Position numbers and translations under genes: made by a program. Shown piece after piece: positions 26,060-35,049 of a stretch of 64,000 bases of DNA (position 1 is the first letter of the stretch; each line of letters opens with the position of its first letter). Source of the DNA: Pontibacter sp. Tf4 (GTDB lineage Bacteria; Bacteroidota; Bacteroidia; Cytophagales; Hymenobacteraceae); contig NZ_JACKZC010000001.1 of NCBI RefSeq assembly GCF_014212495.1, positions 1 to 64,000 of the forward strand, written 5' to 3'. The notes under the pieces were generated by a model, which made no database searches, was not told the origin of the DNA, and worked only from the letters and a program-made list of their open reading frames with translations.

Positions 26060-28291
26060 ATGCATATCAAACTCAGAACTAACCTTTTGGCTGCTATGTT
26101 GCTTTGCTTCGCTTTTGTGGCGCAGGCGCAGCAGAAAAAAGATGTAACCCTGGAAGACATCTACCGCAAAGGTACCTTCCGCTCGCAATCGGTGTGGGGA
26201 GTAAACTGGATGAAAGATGGCCAGTACTATAGCTCTACCATAGCCGACGAGCAGAACAAGGTGAATGACATTGTAAAGTACGATGTAACTACCGGCAAAC
26301 CGGTAAGCACTATCATTGAAGGCGAAAACCTGAAGCCAGCCGGCAGCAACACACCGATAAAGTTCGATAACTATACCTTCTCTTCTGACGAGCAGAAAGT
26401 GTTGTTCTCTACCGAAACCGAGCAGATCTACCGCCGTTCTTCCAAAGCTGAGTTCTACATCTACGACATCGCGTCTAAAAAACTGACCAAGCTGAGCAAC
26501 GGCGGCAAGCAAATGTATGCCACTTTCTCGCCGGATGCCAAGCGTGTAGCGTTTGCCCGCGAAGGCAACATGTTCGTGACCGACCTGAGCAACATGAAGG
26601 AAACCCAGATCACGACCGATGGCAAATACAACTCCATCATCAACGGTTACGCGGATTGGGTGTATGAAGAAGAATTCTCGTTTGCACAGGGTTTTCACTG
26701 GTCGCCGGATGGCAAGAAGATCGCCTTTTACACTTTTGATGAGACCAACGTACCGGAGTTTAACATGCAGATGTGGGGCGAACTATACCCGCAGGACTAC
26801 AAATTCAAATATCCGAAACCAGGCGAGGCCAACTCTATCGTAACGGTATCGGTGTATGATGTGGCCAATGGCAAAACCACTAAAATGGATACCGGCAACG
26901 AGAAGGATATCTACATCCCGCGCATTAAGTGGACCAACAACCCGAACCTGCTGTCAATCCAGAAAATGAACCGCCTGCAGAATACCCTGGAGATTCTGCA
27001 CGCCAACGCTACAACCGGTAAAGCCGATGTGGTACTGAAAGAAACAGATAAAGCTTACATTGATATTACTGACGACCTGACCTACCTGAAAGATGGCAAG
27101 CACTTTATCCATAGTTCAGAAGTGAAAGGCTTTAACCACCTGTACCTGTACAACATGAACGGGAAACTGGTGCGCCAGATCACGAACGGCAACTGGGAAG
27201 TAAGCAGCTACGAAGGCTACGACGAGAAAAACGACCGCCTGTACTATATGTCTACCGAAGTGTCGCCGCTGGAGCGCCACCTGTACAGCATCAGCAGCAA
27301 AGGCAAAAACAAAAAGCGCCTGACTGACAAAACTGGTACACACCGCGTAAACCTGAGCAACGACTTTAAATACTTCCTGGACTATAACTCAGCTGCCAAC
27401 GAAGTACCAACAGTAGCGCTGCACACTGCCAAAGATGGCAAGCAGATAAAAATGCTGGAAGACAACGCCAAGCTGAAAAACACACTGGACCAGTTCGATA
27501 TCGCCAAGCAGGAGTTCTTTACCATGAAGACAGCTGACGGCACGCAGCTGAATGGCTGGATGATCAAGCCAACTGATTTTGACCCGAACAAGAAGTACCC
27601 GGTGCTGATGTTTGTGTACGGTGGCCCGGGCTCGCAGACAGTAACCAACAGCTGGGGCGGTAACAACTACCTGTGGTACCAGGTGCTGGCCAGCAAAGGC
27701 ATGATTATAGTAAGCGTGGATAACCGTGGTACTGGTGCCCGCGGCGCTGAGTTTAAGAAAGTAACGTACGCCAACTTAGGTAAGTACGAGATCGAAGACC
27801 AGATTGAAGCAGCCAAGTGGCTGGGCAACCAGAGCTATGTTGATAAGAACCGTATCGGTATCTGGGGCCATAGTTTTGGTGGTTACATGACACTGCTGGG
27901 CCTGACCAAAAGCAACGGCGTGTTTGCAGCCGGTATATCGGTAGCGCCTGTTACAAACTGGAGATACTATGACACCATCTATACCGAGCGCTTCCTGAAA
28001 ACACCACAGGAAAATGCTGCTGGCTACGATGATAACTCACCGCTGTTCTTTGCTGATAAACTACAGGGCGAGCTGTTGCTGATACACGGTACCGGCGACG
28101 ATAACGTACACTTCCAGAACGCGGTAGCGATGCAGGATGCTTTGATCAGCGCCAATAAGCAATTCGAGAGCTTCTACTACCCGAACCGTAACCACGGCGT
28201 AGGTGGTGGCATCACGTCGCTGCACCGCTTCAAGATGATGACTGACTTCCTGGAGCGCAAGCTGATCAACCAGAAGCAAGTAAACCAGTAA
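26060..28291 (+). CDS. S9B family dipeptidyl peptidase IV
   Basis: A 743-residue exported serine peptidase that removes X-Pro/X-Ala dipeptides. The signal peptide ends at AQAQ (about 24). Residues about 40-470 form the DPPIV N-terminal beta-propeller, including WVYEEEF, whose Glu pair holds the substrate amino terminus. The alpha/beta-hydrolase domain follows, with GHSFGG containing Ser605, the DDNVHF acid at about Asp680, and His712 in NRNHGVGG. All three catalytic residues are present. It is a periplasmic or surface enzyme, typical of Bacteroidota that use peptides. It is monocistronic with a terminator. Confidence 0.93.
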   Translation: MHIKLRTNLLAAMLLCFAFVAQAQQKKDVTLEDIYRKGTFRSQSVWGVNWMKDGQYYSSTIADEQNKVNDIVKYDVTTGKPVSTIIEGENLKPAGSNTPIKFDNYTFSSDEQKVLFSTETEQIYRRSSKAEFYIYDIASKKLTKLSNGGKQMYATFSPDAKRVAFAREGNMFVTDLSNMKETQITTDGKYNSIINGYADWVYEEEFSFAQGFHWSPDGKKIAFYTFDETNVPEFNMQMWGELYPQDYKFKYPKPGEANSIVTVSVYDVANGKTTKMDTGNEKDIYIPRIKWTNNPNLLSIQKMNRLQNTLEILHANATTGKADVVLKETDKAYIDITDDLTYLKDGKHFIHSSEVKGFNHLYLYNMNGKLVRQITNGNWEVSSYEGYDEKNDRLYYMSTEVSPLERHLYSISSKGKNKKRLTDKTGTHRVNLSNDFKYFLDYNSAANEVPTVALHTAKDGKQIKMLEDNAKLKNTLDQFDIAKQEFFTMKTADGTQLNGWMIKPTDFDPNKKYPVLMFVYGGPGSQTVTNSWGGNNYLWYQVLASKGMIIVSVDNRGTGARGAEFKKVTYANLGKYEIEDQIEAAKWLGNQSYVDKNRIGIWGHSFGGYMTLLGLTKSNGVFAAGISVAPVTNWRYYDTIYTERFLKTPQENAAGYDDNSPLFFADKLQGELLLIHGTGDDNVHFQNAVAMQDALISANKQFESFYYPNRNHGVGGGITSLHRFKMMTDFLERKLINQKQVNQ

Positions 28292-28311
28292 CAAACTATA
28301 GTTACAATGAT

Positions 28312-28341
28312 AAAAGGCCTGCCAGCAATGGTGGGCCTTTT
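28312..28341 (+). terminator. Terminator of the DPP-IV gene
   Basis: Stem AAAAGGCC...GGCCTTTT with an inner GCC/GGT region and a T-run, 20 bases after the stop. Confidence 0.8.
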
Positions 28342-28354
28342 GTTTTGCCAGGAA

Positions 28355-29209
28355 CTATAAGATTTTATCGATGCTGCGGTACAGTTGCTGCTTTTCTGTT
28401 TCAGGGATGCGTAGTGTGCTGATATATTTCCGCAGCTGCGCTACTGTTTTAGTTCTGGACTGGGAGGTGGATGTTGATGCATTCAGTTCATCGGCCAAAG
28501 CTTTGATCTGCGTAATTGTCTCGTCGGCGTTGGTAGTAAAGGAATGGAGTATGCGCAGTAGAGCATCTGTAAGGGCGCTGTGTTCGTGATCAGGGTAACG
28601 GAAACGGTGGTCTATCTCACTCCAGGCTTCTTCCAGCAATGTGCGGAGCTGTATCTCGGCGTAATAGCGCTGCTTTCCGGGCTGGGTAGCGATCACATAA
28701 TGTACTGCCTGATAACCGGCCGGATGGTACACCAGTTTACAATTGCTGTTCTTATAAAGCTGCACTATAGCTGCTGCGGAGTGCTCAGGGATGTAGGCAT
28801 AGGGCTGGCGCTTTAGCGGCCAAACCTGCTCAATGTAGTTGCCAATCGTCTGCCAGTCGGCTTTATAAAGGTGCAGAACCCGTATCCCGATCAAATCATT
28901 TATATAGTCCAGGTAATTGCCAGGGTGCAGGTCGCGGCTGGGGTATTCTTTTTTCTTCCGGATGATCTTTTGCAGCAAATGCAGCGGGTCTTTCAGGCGA
29001 TGCGTCAGGGCATGTACACCTTCCGCTTTCCGCAATGTTTGTACCACCTGCTCCGCAATCCCGGTCAATGCCGGCAAGCGGCTACTATAATCGTTGTAAA
29101 TAGCAGCCAGCGTATCAGCATCTAACCCCTTCGTGTGCAGGCTTTCTGTGCTCTCGTTTAACTCCGAAAGTATAGTTGCCCGCGTAACTATAGTTGCTGC
29201 CTCCGACAT
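28355..29209 (-). CDS. RelA/SpoT-domain protein, probable small alarmone synthetase
   Basis: A 284-residue cytoplasmic protein with a single (p)ppGpp synthetase-like domain. Recognised segments are HRLKDPLHLLQKIIRKKKE (ATP-binding region), YINDLIGIRVLHLYKADW, GYQAVHYVI (substrate loop) and EIQLRTLLEEAWSEIDHRFRY. There is no HD hydrolase domain and no TGS/ACT regulatory part, so it is a stand-alone synthetase. A short helical C-terminus follows. Whether it makes ppGpp, pGpp or a toxic nucleotide or tRNA modification cannot be told from sequence. The ATG at 29209 is preferred over one 16 codons upstream whose extension is only basic residues. No antitoxin-like neighbour is seen. Confidence 0.82.
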   Translation of the reverse strand: MSEAATIVTRATILSELNESTESLHTKGLDADTLAAIYNDYSSRLPALTGIAEQVVQTLRKAEGVHALTHRLKDPLHLLQKIIRKKKEYPSRDLHPGNYLDYINDLIGIRVLHLYKADWQTIGNYIEQVWPLKRQPYAYIPEHSAAAIVQLYKNSNCKLVYHPAGYQAVHYVIATQPGKQRYYAEIQLRTLLEEAWSEIDHRFRYPDHEHSALTDALLRILHSFTTNADETITQIKALADELNASTSTSQSRTKTVAQLRKYISTLRIPETEKQQLYRSIDKIL

Positions 29210-29276
29210 GGTACTGTGTAAGCCTGTTCTTCTACCTATAGTACGCTTACAACGCATAAAAGCAGCAACTACAGCT

Positions 29277-30566
29277 TTATTCTGCCAGGTGCTCCTTGCT
29301 TTTTACACCAAGCTGTGCATTAATAAGCGGCGTTTTAGGTGCCAGGAAAAAACCTGTTAAGCTGGCAAACATGATCGGGATGAACTGGTGGAAGCCCGTT
29401 AAAGTAGACAGCAGAATAATAGTGCTGATAGGCGTGCGCGTAACGCAGGCATTGATAGCCGCCATACAACTTACCAGTATAAGCGGCAGATTTTGCCCCG
29501 GGAAAACAGCGTTGATAATAAGCCCGGTAGTAGCACCTACAAAGAACAGCGGAATGATAAAGCCACCACGCCAGCCCGAAGTAACCGTAAAAGCAATGGC
29601 AAATATCTTGGCAATAAGCAGGGTCAGCAGAAACTCAACTGTAAACTGTTCCTGCAGCAGCACCGATATTTCGTCGTGGCTGAAGTAGCGGGTAAGCGGC
29701 ATGTAATAGGCTATAGTTCCTACCAGCAAACCACCTATCGCCATGCGTACATAAATGGGCATTTTTACCAGGCTGAAAAGCGATTTGCTCTGGCGCACGA
29801 CAAAAATAAACAGCCAGCCCACTGCCGTACCGGCCAGCGCATACAACATGGCATAAAAGAAGTCGTTGAGCTGCGGCGTAGTGTAAACCGGAAAATTCCA
29901 GGTTGGTCCGATGCCGATGTGCGTGATCAGGATAAAAATAACGAAACTGGAGCAGCTGGCCACAAATGCCGGAATAAGTGCCTGGTAATATTCCACTACG
30001 TGGCGGTGATGCAGAATTTCGAGGGCAAACAAACTACCACCCAGCGGCGCACCAAACAGGGCCGTAAACCCCGATGCCATACCGGCTATAGTTAGCGAGC
30101 GCAGGTCTTCGCCTTTAAACTTAAGCTTACGCGCGATCCAGGAGCCGGTAGAGCCGGTAACCTGCACCAGCGGTGCTTCCGGACCTGCACTACCGCCACT
30201 CGCAATACACAGCAACGACGACAGGATCATAGATGGGTTATTCTTCGGTTCCAGCTTGCCGCCTTTAAAACGAATGTTGTTCACGATCAGGTCCATCTCG
30301 CCGGGGTCGCCGAGTTTGTGGATGATAAGACCGGCCAGCAAGCCAGCAGTAGCCATTAAAGGTATAACCAAAAGCCCCTGAAACCGGGACAGGAAATGCA
30401 ATAGTTGCTCGAGTACGATCCAGTAAGAGCCGGCAATTACACCACCGATAACGCCTACTGCCACCCACAGAAAGAACAATTTGCTAAACACGAACGGGTT
30501 AAACCGAAGCGGGTAGTTTAGCCGGTCCCGTAACAAGATGAACCGTTTTGCTTTTTTATACCTCAT
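29277..30566 (-). CDS. ClC family chloride channel/transporter
   Basis: A 429-residue inner-membrane protein with about ten hydrophobic segments and no C-terminal CBS domains. The anion-selectivity segments are visible: SGGSAGPEAPLVQ contains the gating glutamate in GPEAP (equivalent to GREGP), GFTALFGAPLGG corresponds to the second signature, and SGWRGGFIIPLFFVGA to GGIFAP. Presence of the gating Glu favours Cl-/H+ exchange, but the motifs deviate from the best-studied members. It lies 67 bases upstream of the alarmone synthetase gene on the same strand and may be cotranscribed with it. Confidence 0.88.
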   Translation of the reverse strand: MRYKKAKRFILLRDRLNYPLRFNPFVFSKLFFLWVAVGVIGGVIAGSYWIVLEQLLHFLSRFQGLLVIPLMATAGLLAGLIIHKLGDPGEMDLIVNNIRFKGGKLEPKNNPSMILSSLLCIASGGSAGPEAPLVQVTGSTGSWIARKLKFKGEDLRSLTIAGMASGFTALFGAPLGGSLFALEILHHRHVVEYYQALIPAFVASCSSFVIFILITHIGIGPTWNFPVYTTPQLNDFFYAMLYALAGTAVGWLFIFVVRQSKSLFSLVKMPIYVRMAIGGLLVGTIAYYMPLTRYFSHDEISVLLQEQFTVEFLLTLLIAKIFAIAFTVTSGWRGGFIIPLFFVGATTGLIINAVFPGQNLPLILVSCMAAINACVTRTPISTIILLSTLTGFHQFIPIMFASLTGFFLAPKTPLINAQLGVKSKEHLAE

Positions 30567-31013
30567 GCCGCAAAGGTACGGAGAAATTTAAGCGAGGGTA
30601 AAGTTGAAGGGCAATATATGGGTAAATAGCCGTAAATGAGCGTAAAATCATACCGCCAGTTTGAGCGCAGCGGTAACTGGTGGTTAACTATGGGGCCAGT
30701 TTGTAACTGCCGTTAGTCTGGTTCTGGAATACGCCAGTTACAAACTGGCCCCATGCAAAGCCACAAGTTGCGCTTCGCTAAACTTGCGGCATGTATAACG
30801 GGGATTAGGAAATCCCCGGCAGAGTGCTTTCGGACTGAGAAGTCCGAAAGAGCGGAAGAAAAGTAATGTAAGTATCTTGCTGGATATATTGCTGGCGCGG
30901 GTTTGCAACCCGTGCCTTTTTATGATGTTGAGTTTGTAACTCAACTGGGCCAGAGGCCCAACTATAGTTCGTCACGAGCGAAGACGCTCGCGCCATGGAT
31001 ACCAAATATCTAC
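30567..31013. repeat. Intergenic repeat mosaic between the ClC and aldehyde dehydrogenase genes
   Basis: No gene is seen. Present are GCCAGTTT/AACTGG words at 30655-30680, GGCCAGTTTGTAACTG at 30695-30710 and its inverse at 30733-30749, a CCACAAGTTGCGCTTCGC hairpin to 30789, a GGGGATT-AGGA-AATCCCC hairpin (30800-30817), a perfect CTTTCGGACT-GAGA-AGTCCGAAAG hairpin (30827-30850), and composite element B (30892-30998). Confidence 0.75.
30892..30998 (+). repeat. Composite hairpin element, copy B
   Basis: Same order as copy A: CTGGCGC, stem GGGTT-TGC-AACCC, spacer, stem GAGTT-TGT-AACTC, CTGGGCCAGAGGCCCA, ACTATAGTT, stem ACGAGCG-AAGA-CGCTCGC, GCCATGG. The first two stems differ from copy A at both partners, so pairing is preserved. 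The element ends 16 bases before the dehydrogenase stop codon. Confidence 0.8.
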
Positions 31014-32471
31014 CTACAGCTTCACACAAACATTCTGCGGCTCAGTAAAGAAACGCAACGCCTCAAAACCACCTTCGCGGCCAACACCGGAATTCTTCAT
31101 GCCGCCAAAAGGCGTGCGCAAGTCACGTAAGAGCCAGGTGTTGATCCAGATGATGCCGGAATGTACCTGGTGTGCTACGCGGTGTGCCTTCTGTAAATTA
31201 CTTGTCCAGATGGTAGCAGACAGGCCGTAGTCGGTGCAGTTGGCATATCGGATAACTTCTTCTTCCGAGTCGAAAGGCGTGAGTGTAACCACAGGGCCAA
31301 AGATCTCTTCGGTGTTGGTGCGGCAGTTATAAGGCAATCCCTCAACTATAGTTGGTGCTATAAACCAGCCATTCGCGCAGCGTCCTTCTACCTCTACCTG
31401 GTGCCCGCCGGTAAGTATATTTCCGCCTTCCTGCTTGGCCAGCTCAATGTAAGAAAGCACCTTCTGCATGTGTTGCTCCGAAACTACAGCCCCCAGTTTT
31501 GTACCATCTTCCATTGGGTCGCCTACCGTCATGGCTTTTACTTTTTCCACAAAAGCATCCCGGAATTTCTCGTACAGCGGTCGTTCTATAAATATGCGGG
31601 AACCACACAGGCAGATCTGTCCCTGGTTGGCAAACGATGAGTGTATAGTAGTGTGCAGCGCGTTATTGAAATCACAATCAGCAAAGATGATGTTTGGGTT
31701 TTTGCCACCAAGTTCAAGCGATAGTTTCTTAAACATAGGAGCCGCCGTGGCCGCTATAGTTCGCCCGGTAGCAGTGCCGCCTGTAAAGGAGATGACCGGA
31801 ACCTTGGGATGGGCCGTCATAGCAGCACCCACTTTATGCCCGTAGCCATGCACAATGTTCAACACACCAGCCGGCAGCCCGGCTTCTATACAGATCTCCG
31901 ACAGCAGAAAGGCCGTCATGGGTGTTACTTCCGATGGTTTGGCAACTACACAGTTTCCGGCAGCAAGGGCTGGGGCTATTTTCCAGGTAAACAGATACAA
32001 AGGCAGGTTCCAGGGAGAGATACAGCCCACTACGCCATGCGGATGGCGCACGGTATAGTTGATAGCATCGGTGCCTTCCATGTAATGCGCTTCGGAAGCG
32101 AAATGCTGAATGGCTGTACCATAAAAACGCATGTTACTGCTTGCCCGCGGTATATCCACCGACTTTGCCAGTTTCAGCGGTTTACCATTGTCTACAGATT
32201 CAGCTTCGGCCAGGCGGTCCTGGTTCTGATCTATCAGGTCGGCAATGCGCATCATAATTTGCCCGCGCTTTTCGGCTGGCGTCTTAGACCATGTCGGGAA
32301 AGCTGCCAGTGCTGCCTGCACCGCCTGCTCCACGTCCTGCTCATCCGAGTCAGGAATAAGCGAGTATACTTCGCCAAGCGCTGGGTTATAGTTGTCGATG
32401 TACTGCCCCGCCACAGGCATTACCAACTGGCCGTTTATATAGTTATGTATATGCTGCACGGTGCTACGCAA
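31014..32471 (-). CDS. Aldehyde dehydrogenase, likely 2-aminomuconate-6-semialdehyde dehydrogenase
   Basis: NAD-dependent ALDH of 485 residues. It has ISPWNLPLYLFTWK (cofactor-binding region), SFTGGTATGR, LELGGKNPN with the general-base glutamate, and FANQGQICLCGSR with the catalytic cysteine; NTEEIFGPVV and GGMKNSGVGREGG follow. It resembles the 2-hydroxymuconic/2-aminomuconic semialdehyde dehydrogenase group. The specific substrate is inferred from the neighbouring kynurenine-pathway genes: it would oxidise 2-aminomuconate semialdehyde after ACMS decarboxylase. A general aldehyde dehydrogenase is the alternative. Confidence 0.82.
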   Translation of the reverse strand: MRSTVQHIHNYINGQLVMPVAGQYIDNYNPALGEVYSLIPDSDEQDVEQAVQAALAAFPTWSKTPAEKRGQIMMRIADLIDQNQDRLAEAESVDNGKPLKLAKSVDIPRASSNMRFYGTAIQHFASEAHYMEGTDAINYTVRHPHGVVGCISPWNLPLYLFTWKIAPALAAGNCVVAKPSEVTPMTAFLLSEICIEAGLPAGVLNIVHGYGHKVGAAMTAHPKVPVISFTGGTATGRTIAATAAPMFKKLSLELGGKNPNIIFADCDFNNALHTTIHSSFANQGQICLCGSRIFIERPLYEKFRDAFVEKVKAMTVGDPMEDGTKLGAVVSEQHMQKVLSYIELAKQEGGNILTGGHQVEVEGRCANGWFIAPTIVEGLPYNCRTNTEEIFGPVVTLTPFDSEEEVIRYANCTDYGLSATIWTSNLQKAHRVAHQVHSGIIWINTWLLRDLRTPFGGMKNSGVGREGGFEALRFFTEPQNVCVKL

Positions 32472-32581
32472 TTATGAATTAGAAATTATGAATTATGAAT
32501 GGGCTATGATTTTAGAGATTAGAAGGGTGGTATCGTTAATAGTTAAGCACAACTATAAGGTGGCGTGGCTTAATAATTAAT

Positions 32582-32977
32582 CTATTTTTTTAACCTGACT
32601 GAACCTGTGCACGCATCTTCTTCTTCAACGCCAGCCAACCACTTACGAAGCTGTTCTGTTCTCTCTCTGGTTAGCTCCTCAAGATAGCTTGCACGGCAAA
32701 TTGGATGAATTGAACCATAATAACCAACCTCCCTCTTTGGATACTTCATGTTAAGTTCTGCATCTCTAAAAGTTATCCATATTCTTTGGGATTCTCTTAA
32801 ATTGTTGATGAAAACAGCATCCGACTTGTAGTCCACGAGTATCTTTTTATATACCTCATTCAGCTCTTTGTCAGCTTTTTGGTAGGAAGCATAAGCTTCC
32901 TCGTTCATTTCTGCCTGGGTCTGTCCAAAAGAGTAAGCTGTAAACAGCACAAAAACTATTGTAATAAGAGCTTTCAT
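32582..32977 (-). CDS. LprI/DUF1311-type secreted protein
   Basis: A 131-residue exported protein with a signal peptide (ITIVFVLFTAYSFGQ). The segment AYASYQKADKELNEVYKKIL, then FINNLRESQRIWITFRDAEL and a cysteine-containing C-terminus, is the DUF1311/lysozyme-inhibitor LprI N-terminal pattern (LNxxYxxxL...L..aQraWi.yRda). Some family members inhibit lysozyme; this activity is not established here. The gene is AT-rich compared with its neighbours and lies inside the kynurenine gene region without an obvious functional link. Confidence 0.75.
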   Translation of the reverse strand: MKALITIVFVLFTAYSFGQTQAEMNEEAYASYQKADKELNEVYKKILVDYKSDAVFINNLRESQRIWITFRDAELNMKYPKREVGYYGSIHPICRASYLEELTRERTEQLRKWLAGVEEEDACTGSVRLKK

Positions 32978-33009
32978 TAATCTTATATTTTAATACAGAT
33001 ATTCAACAA

Positions 33010-33798
33010 CTACAAACACCCCGTTCTGCCACCATCAACCGGCACATTTATACCATTGATGTAAGCAGCTGCAGGAGTCGCTAAAAAAGCAGCGGCGGCG
33101 GCAACTTCTTCGGGTTCGGCGAAGCGGCGGGCTGGTATTTCCTTCATCATGTCAGCTTCTATAGTTTCTACTTCGGTTGTGGTTTTCTTGGCTTTGTTCT
33201 CGATGATGGATTCCAGGCGGCTGGTACGGGTTGCGCCGGGTAATACATTGTTTACGGTTATTCCGAATTGCCCCAGCTCATTTGCCATAGTTTTAGCCCA
33301 GCTGGCAACTGCCCCGCGTATGGTATTAGATACGCCCAAACCATGCAACGGCTGCTTTACCGACGTGCTGATGATGTTGATGATGCGGCCATAGTTGGCG
33401 GCTTTCATGCCCGGAATCACGGCTTTGGCCAGTAGGTGGTTTGCGATCAGGTGCTGGTTAAAGGCCGCTACAAACTCATCCGAAATAGCTTCAGTAATTG
33501 GCCCGCCTGCCGGTCCGCCGGTGTTGTTTACCAGTATGTGTACGGTTGGCTGCTGCTCCAGGTAAGCCTGTACCTGTATGTTCAGGTTATACGGGTCCGA
33601 GAAATCAGCTACGATATAGTCGTGTTGCTGCCCCTGGCTTACGTCCAGGTCCTGCAGGGCAGTTTGTAGTTTGTCTTCGTTGCGGGCGGCCAAGGTTACG
33701 TTGGCTCCCAATAGGGCCAGTTCTACGGCTATGGCTTTGCCAATGCCTTGCGTGCTGCCGCAAACGATGGCGCGTTTGTTCTGTAGGTTCAGGTTCAT
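33010..33798 (-). CDS. Atypical short-chain dehydrogenase/reductase-like protein
   Basis: A 262-residue SDR-fold protein. The cofactor motif reads CGSTQGIGKAIA instead of TGxxxGIG, NNTGGPAGGP corresponds to NNAG, and IISTSV supplies the active-site serine. Where SDRs have YxxxK, the aligned residues are S-N-T-I-R, so Tyr is replaced by Ser and Lys by Arg. This matches the BKR-like SDR subgroup that lacks a perfect catalytic tetrad. Its activity is uncertain. Its position, divergent from the 3-hydroxyanthranilate dioxygenase gene, suggests a link to that pathway, possibly in a late step, but this is inference. Confidence 0.8.
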   Translation of the reverse strand: MNLNLQNKRAIVCGSTQGIGKAIAVELALLGANVTLAARNEDKLQTALQDLDVSQGQQHDYIVADFSDPYNLNIQVQAYLEQQPTVHILVNNTGGPAGGPITEAISDEFVAAFNQHLIANHLLAKAVIPGMKAANYGRIINIISTSVKQPLHGLGVSNTIRGAVASWAKTMANELGQFGITVNNVLPGATRTSRLESIIENKAKKTTTEVETIEADMMKEIPARRFAEPEEVAAAAAFLATPAAAYINGINVPVDGGRTGCL

Positions 33799-33920
33799 AG
33801 GTTAAATGTACGCAAAAGGAGGTAAACTTGCATCGCTATAGTACAAGCCATTTACAGTTGCATTACCATTTTTGCCAGCTTTTGCGTACCTTCCATGTAT
33901 CAACCAAGCACCGTAAAACT

Positions 33921-34460
33921 ATGGCCATACAACGACCTTTCAATTTTAAGCAGTGGATAGACGAACACCGCCATCTGCTGAAACCACCTGTAGGCAACCA
34001 GCAGGTATATAAAGCCAACGACGACTTTATTGTAATGGTAGTTGGTGGCCCCAATGCCCGCAAAGATTACCACTACGACGAGAGCGAAGAGTTTTTTTAC
34101 CAGGTAGAAGGCGACATTGTACTGAAGATCATAGAAGACGGTAAGCCGGTGGATATTCCGATAAAAGAAGGGGAGATATTTTTGCTGCCGCCACGCGTGC
34201 CACACTCGCCACAACGCCCTGCCAACACGGTTGGCCTGGTGATAGAACGCTACCGCCGCGAAGGCGAAAAAGATGGCTTTATGTGGTTCTGTGAGAACTG
34301 CGGCAACAAACTGCACGAAGACTTTACCGAAGTAACCGACATCGTAAAACAGCTGCCGGTAATTATGGGCAACTTCTGGGATGATGAGCAGAAACGTACC
34401 TGCAATAAGTGCGGTGAAGTGCTGCAACCGCCCGTAAAGCCTGCCGAAGCCGCACAATAA
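33921..34460 (+). CDS. nbaC: 3-hydroxyanthranilate 3,4-dioxygenase
   Basis: Opens the ring of 3-hydroxyanthranilate to 2-amino-3-carboxymuconate semialdehyde, using Fe(II) and O2. The 179-residue cupin has iron ligands at His51, Glu57 and His95, substrate-binding Arg47 and Arg99, and a C-terminal rubredoxin-like site with Cys124/Cys127 and Cys161/Cys164, as in bacterial homodimeric enzymes. The ATG at 33921 is chosen because the 31 preceding in-frame codons encode no conserved sequence and the resulting numbering matches known enzymes. It is divergent from the atypical SDR gene and followed by a terminator. Confidence 0.95.
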   Translation: MAIQRPFNFKQWIDEHRHLLKPPVGNQQVYKANDDFIVMVVGGPNARKDYHYDESEEFFYQVEGDIVLKIIEDGKPVDIPIKEGEIFLLPPRVPHSPQRPANTVGLVIERYRREGEKDGFMWFCENCGNKLHEDFTEVTDIVKQLPVIMGNFWDDEQKRTCNKCGEVLQPPVKPAEAAQ

Positions 34461-34481
34461 ACTATAGTTTTGATATATAAC

Positions 34482-34508
34482 GAAGCCCTCTGGCACACAG
34501 GGGGCTTC
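34482..34508 (+). terminator. Terminator of the 3-HAA dioxygenase gene
   Basis: Stem GAAGCCCTCTG / CAGGGGGCTTC with one mismatch; a short T-poor tail (TCTGTTT) makes it moderate. Confidence 0.6.
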
Positions 34509-34521
34509 TCTGTTTAAAACC

Positions 34522-35049
34522 ATGAACGCTACCCTGCAAACCGAACGGCTGCAACTGCGGACAGTACAGCTGACCGACGCTGATTTTATACTGAAAGGCC
34601 TGTCTGATACACGCGTAACGCAGTACTATGCAGTGCATTATGATACTCCTGAAGCCGTGCAGGAACAGATGCAGTTCTACCAAAACCTCACGGACACCGG
34701 GACAGGCATCTGGTGGGTGTTCTCGCTGAAAGGAGAAACGGAGTTAATTGGCGCCTGTGGCCTGAACAACATAGAACGCGAGCACCGTAAAGGCGAAATC
34801 GGGTTTTGGCTGCTGCCCGAACATTGGGGCAAAGGCTACATTCCCGAAGCTGCAAAAGCTATTCTAAACTATGGCTTTACAAACCTCAACCTGCACCGCA
34901 TCGAAGCTTTAGTGGAAGGCGGAAACGACCAATCGGCGAAGGTGCTGCAGAAACTGGGCTTTACCTACGAAGGCTGCCTGCGTGACCGTGAAATAAAGCA
35001 TGGTAAGTTTATAGACCTGGCGTACTATAGTTTACTGGCGACGGATTAA
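34522..35049 (+). CDS. GNAT N-acetyltransferase, RimJ/RimL type
   Basis: A 175-residue cytoplasmic acetyltransferase. It opens LQTERLQLRTVQLTDADFIL, the RimJ/L beginning. The acetyl-CoA binding segment is IGFWLLPEHWGKGYIPEAAKAIL, followed by LHRIEALVEGGNDQSAKVLQKLGFTYEG. Family members acetylate ribosomal proteins or small amines; the acceptor here is unknown. It follows the dioxygenase gene by 61 bases with a hairpin between, so it may be only partly cotranscribed. Confidence 0.85.
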   Translation: MNATLQTERLQLRTVQLTDADFILKGLSDTRVTQYYAVHYDTPEAVQEQMQFYQNLTDTGTGIWWVFSLKGETELIGACGLNNIEREHRKGEIGFWLLPEHWGKGYIPEAAKAILNYGFTNLNLHRIEALVEGGNDQSAKVLQKLGFTYEGCLRDREIKHGKFIDLAYYSLLATD

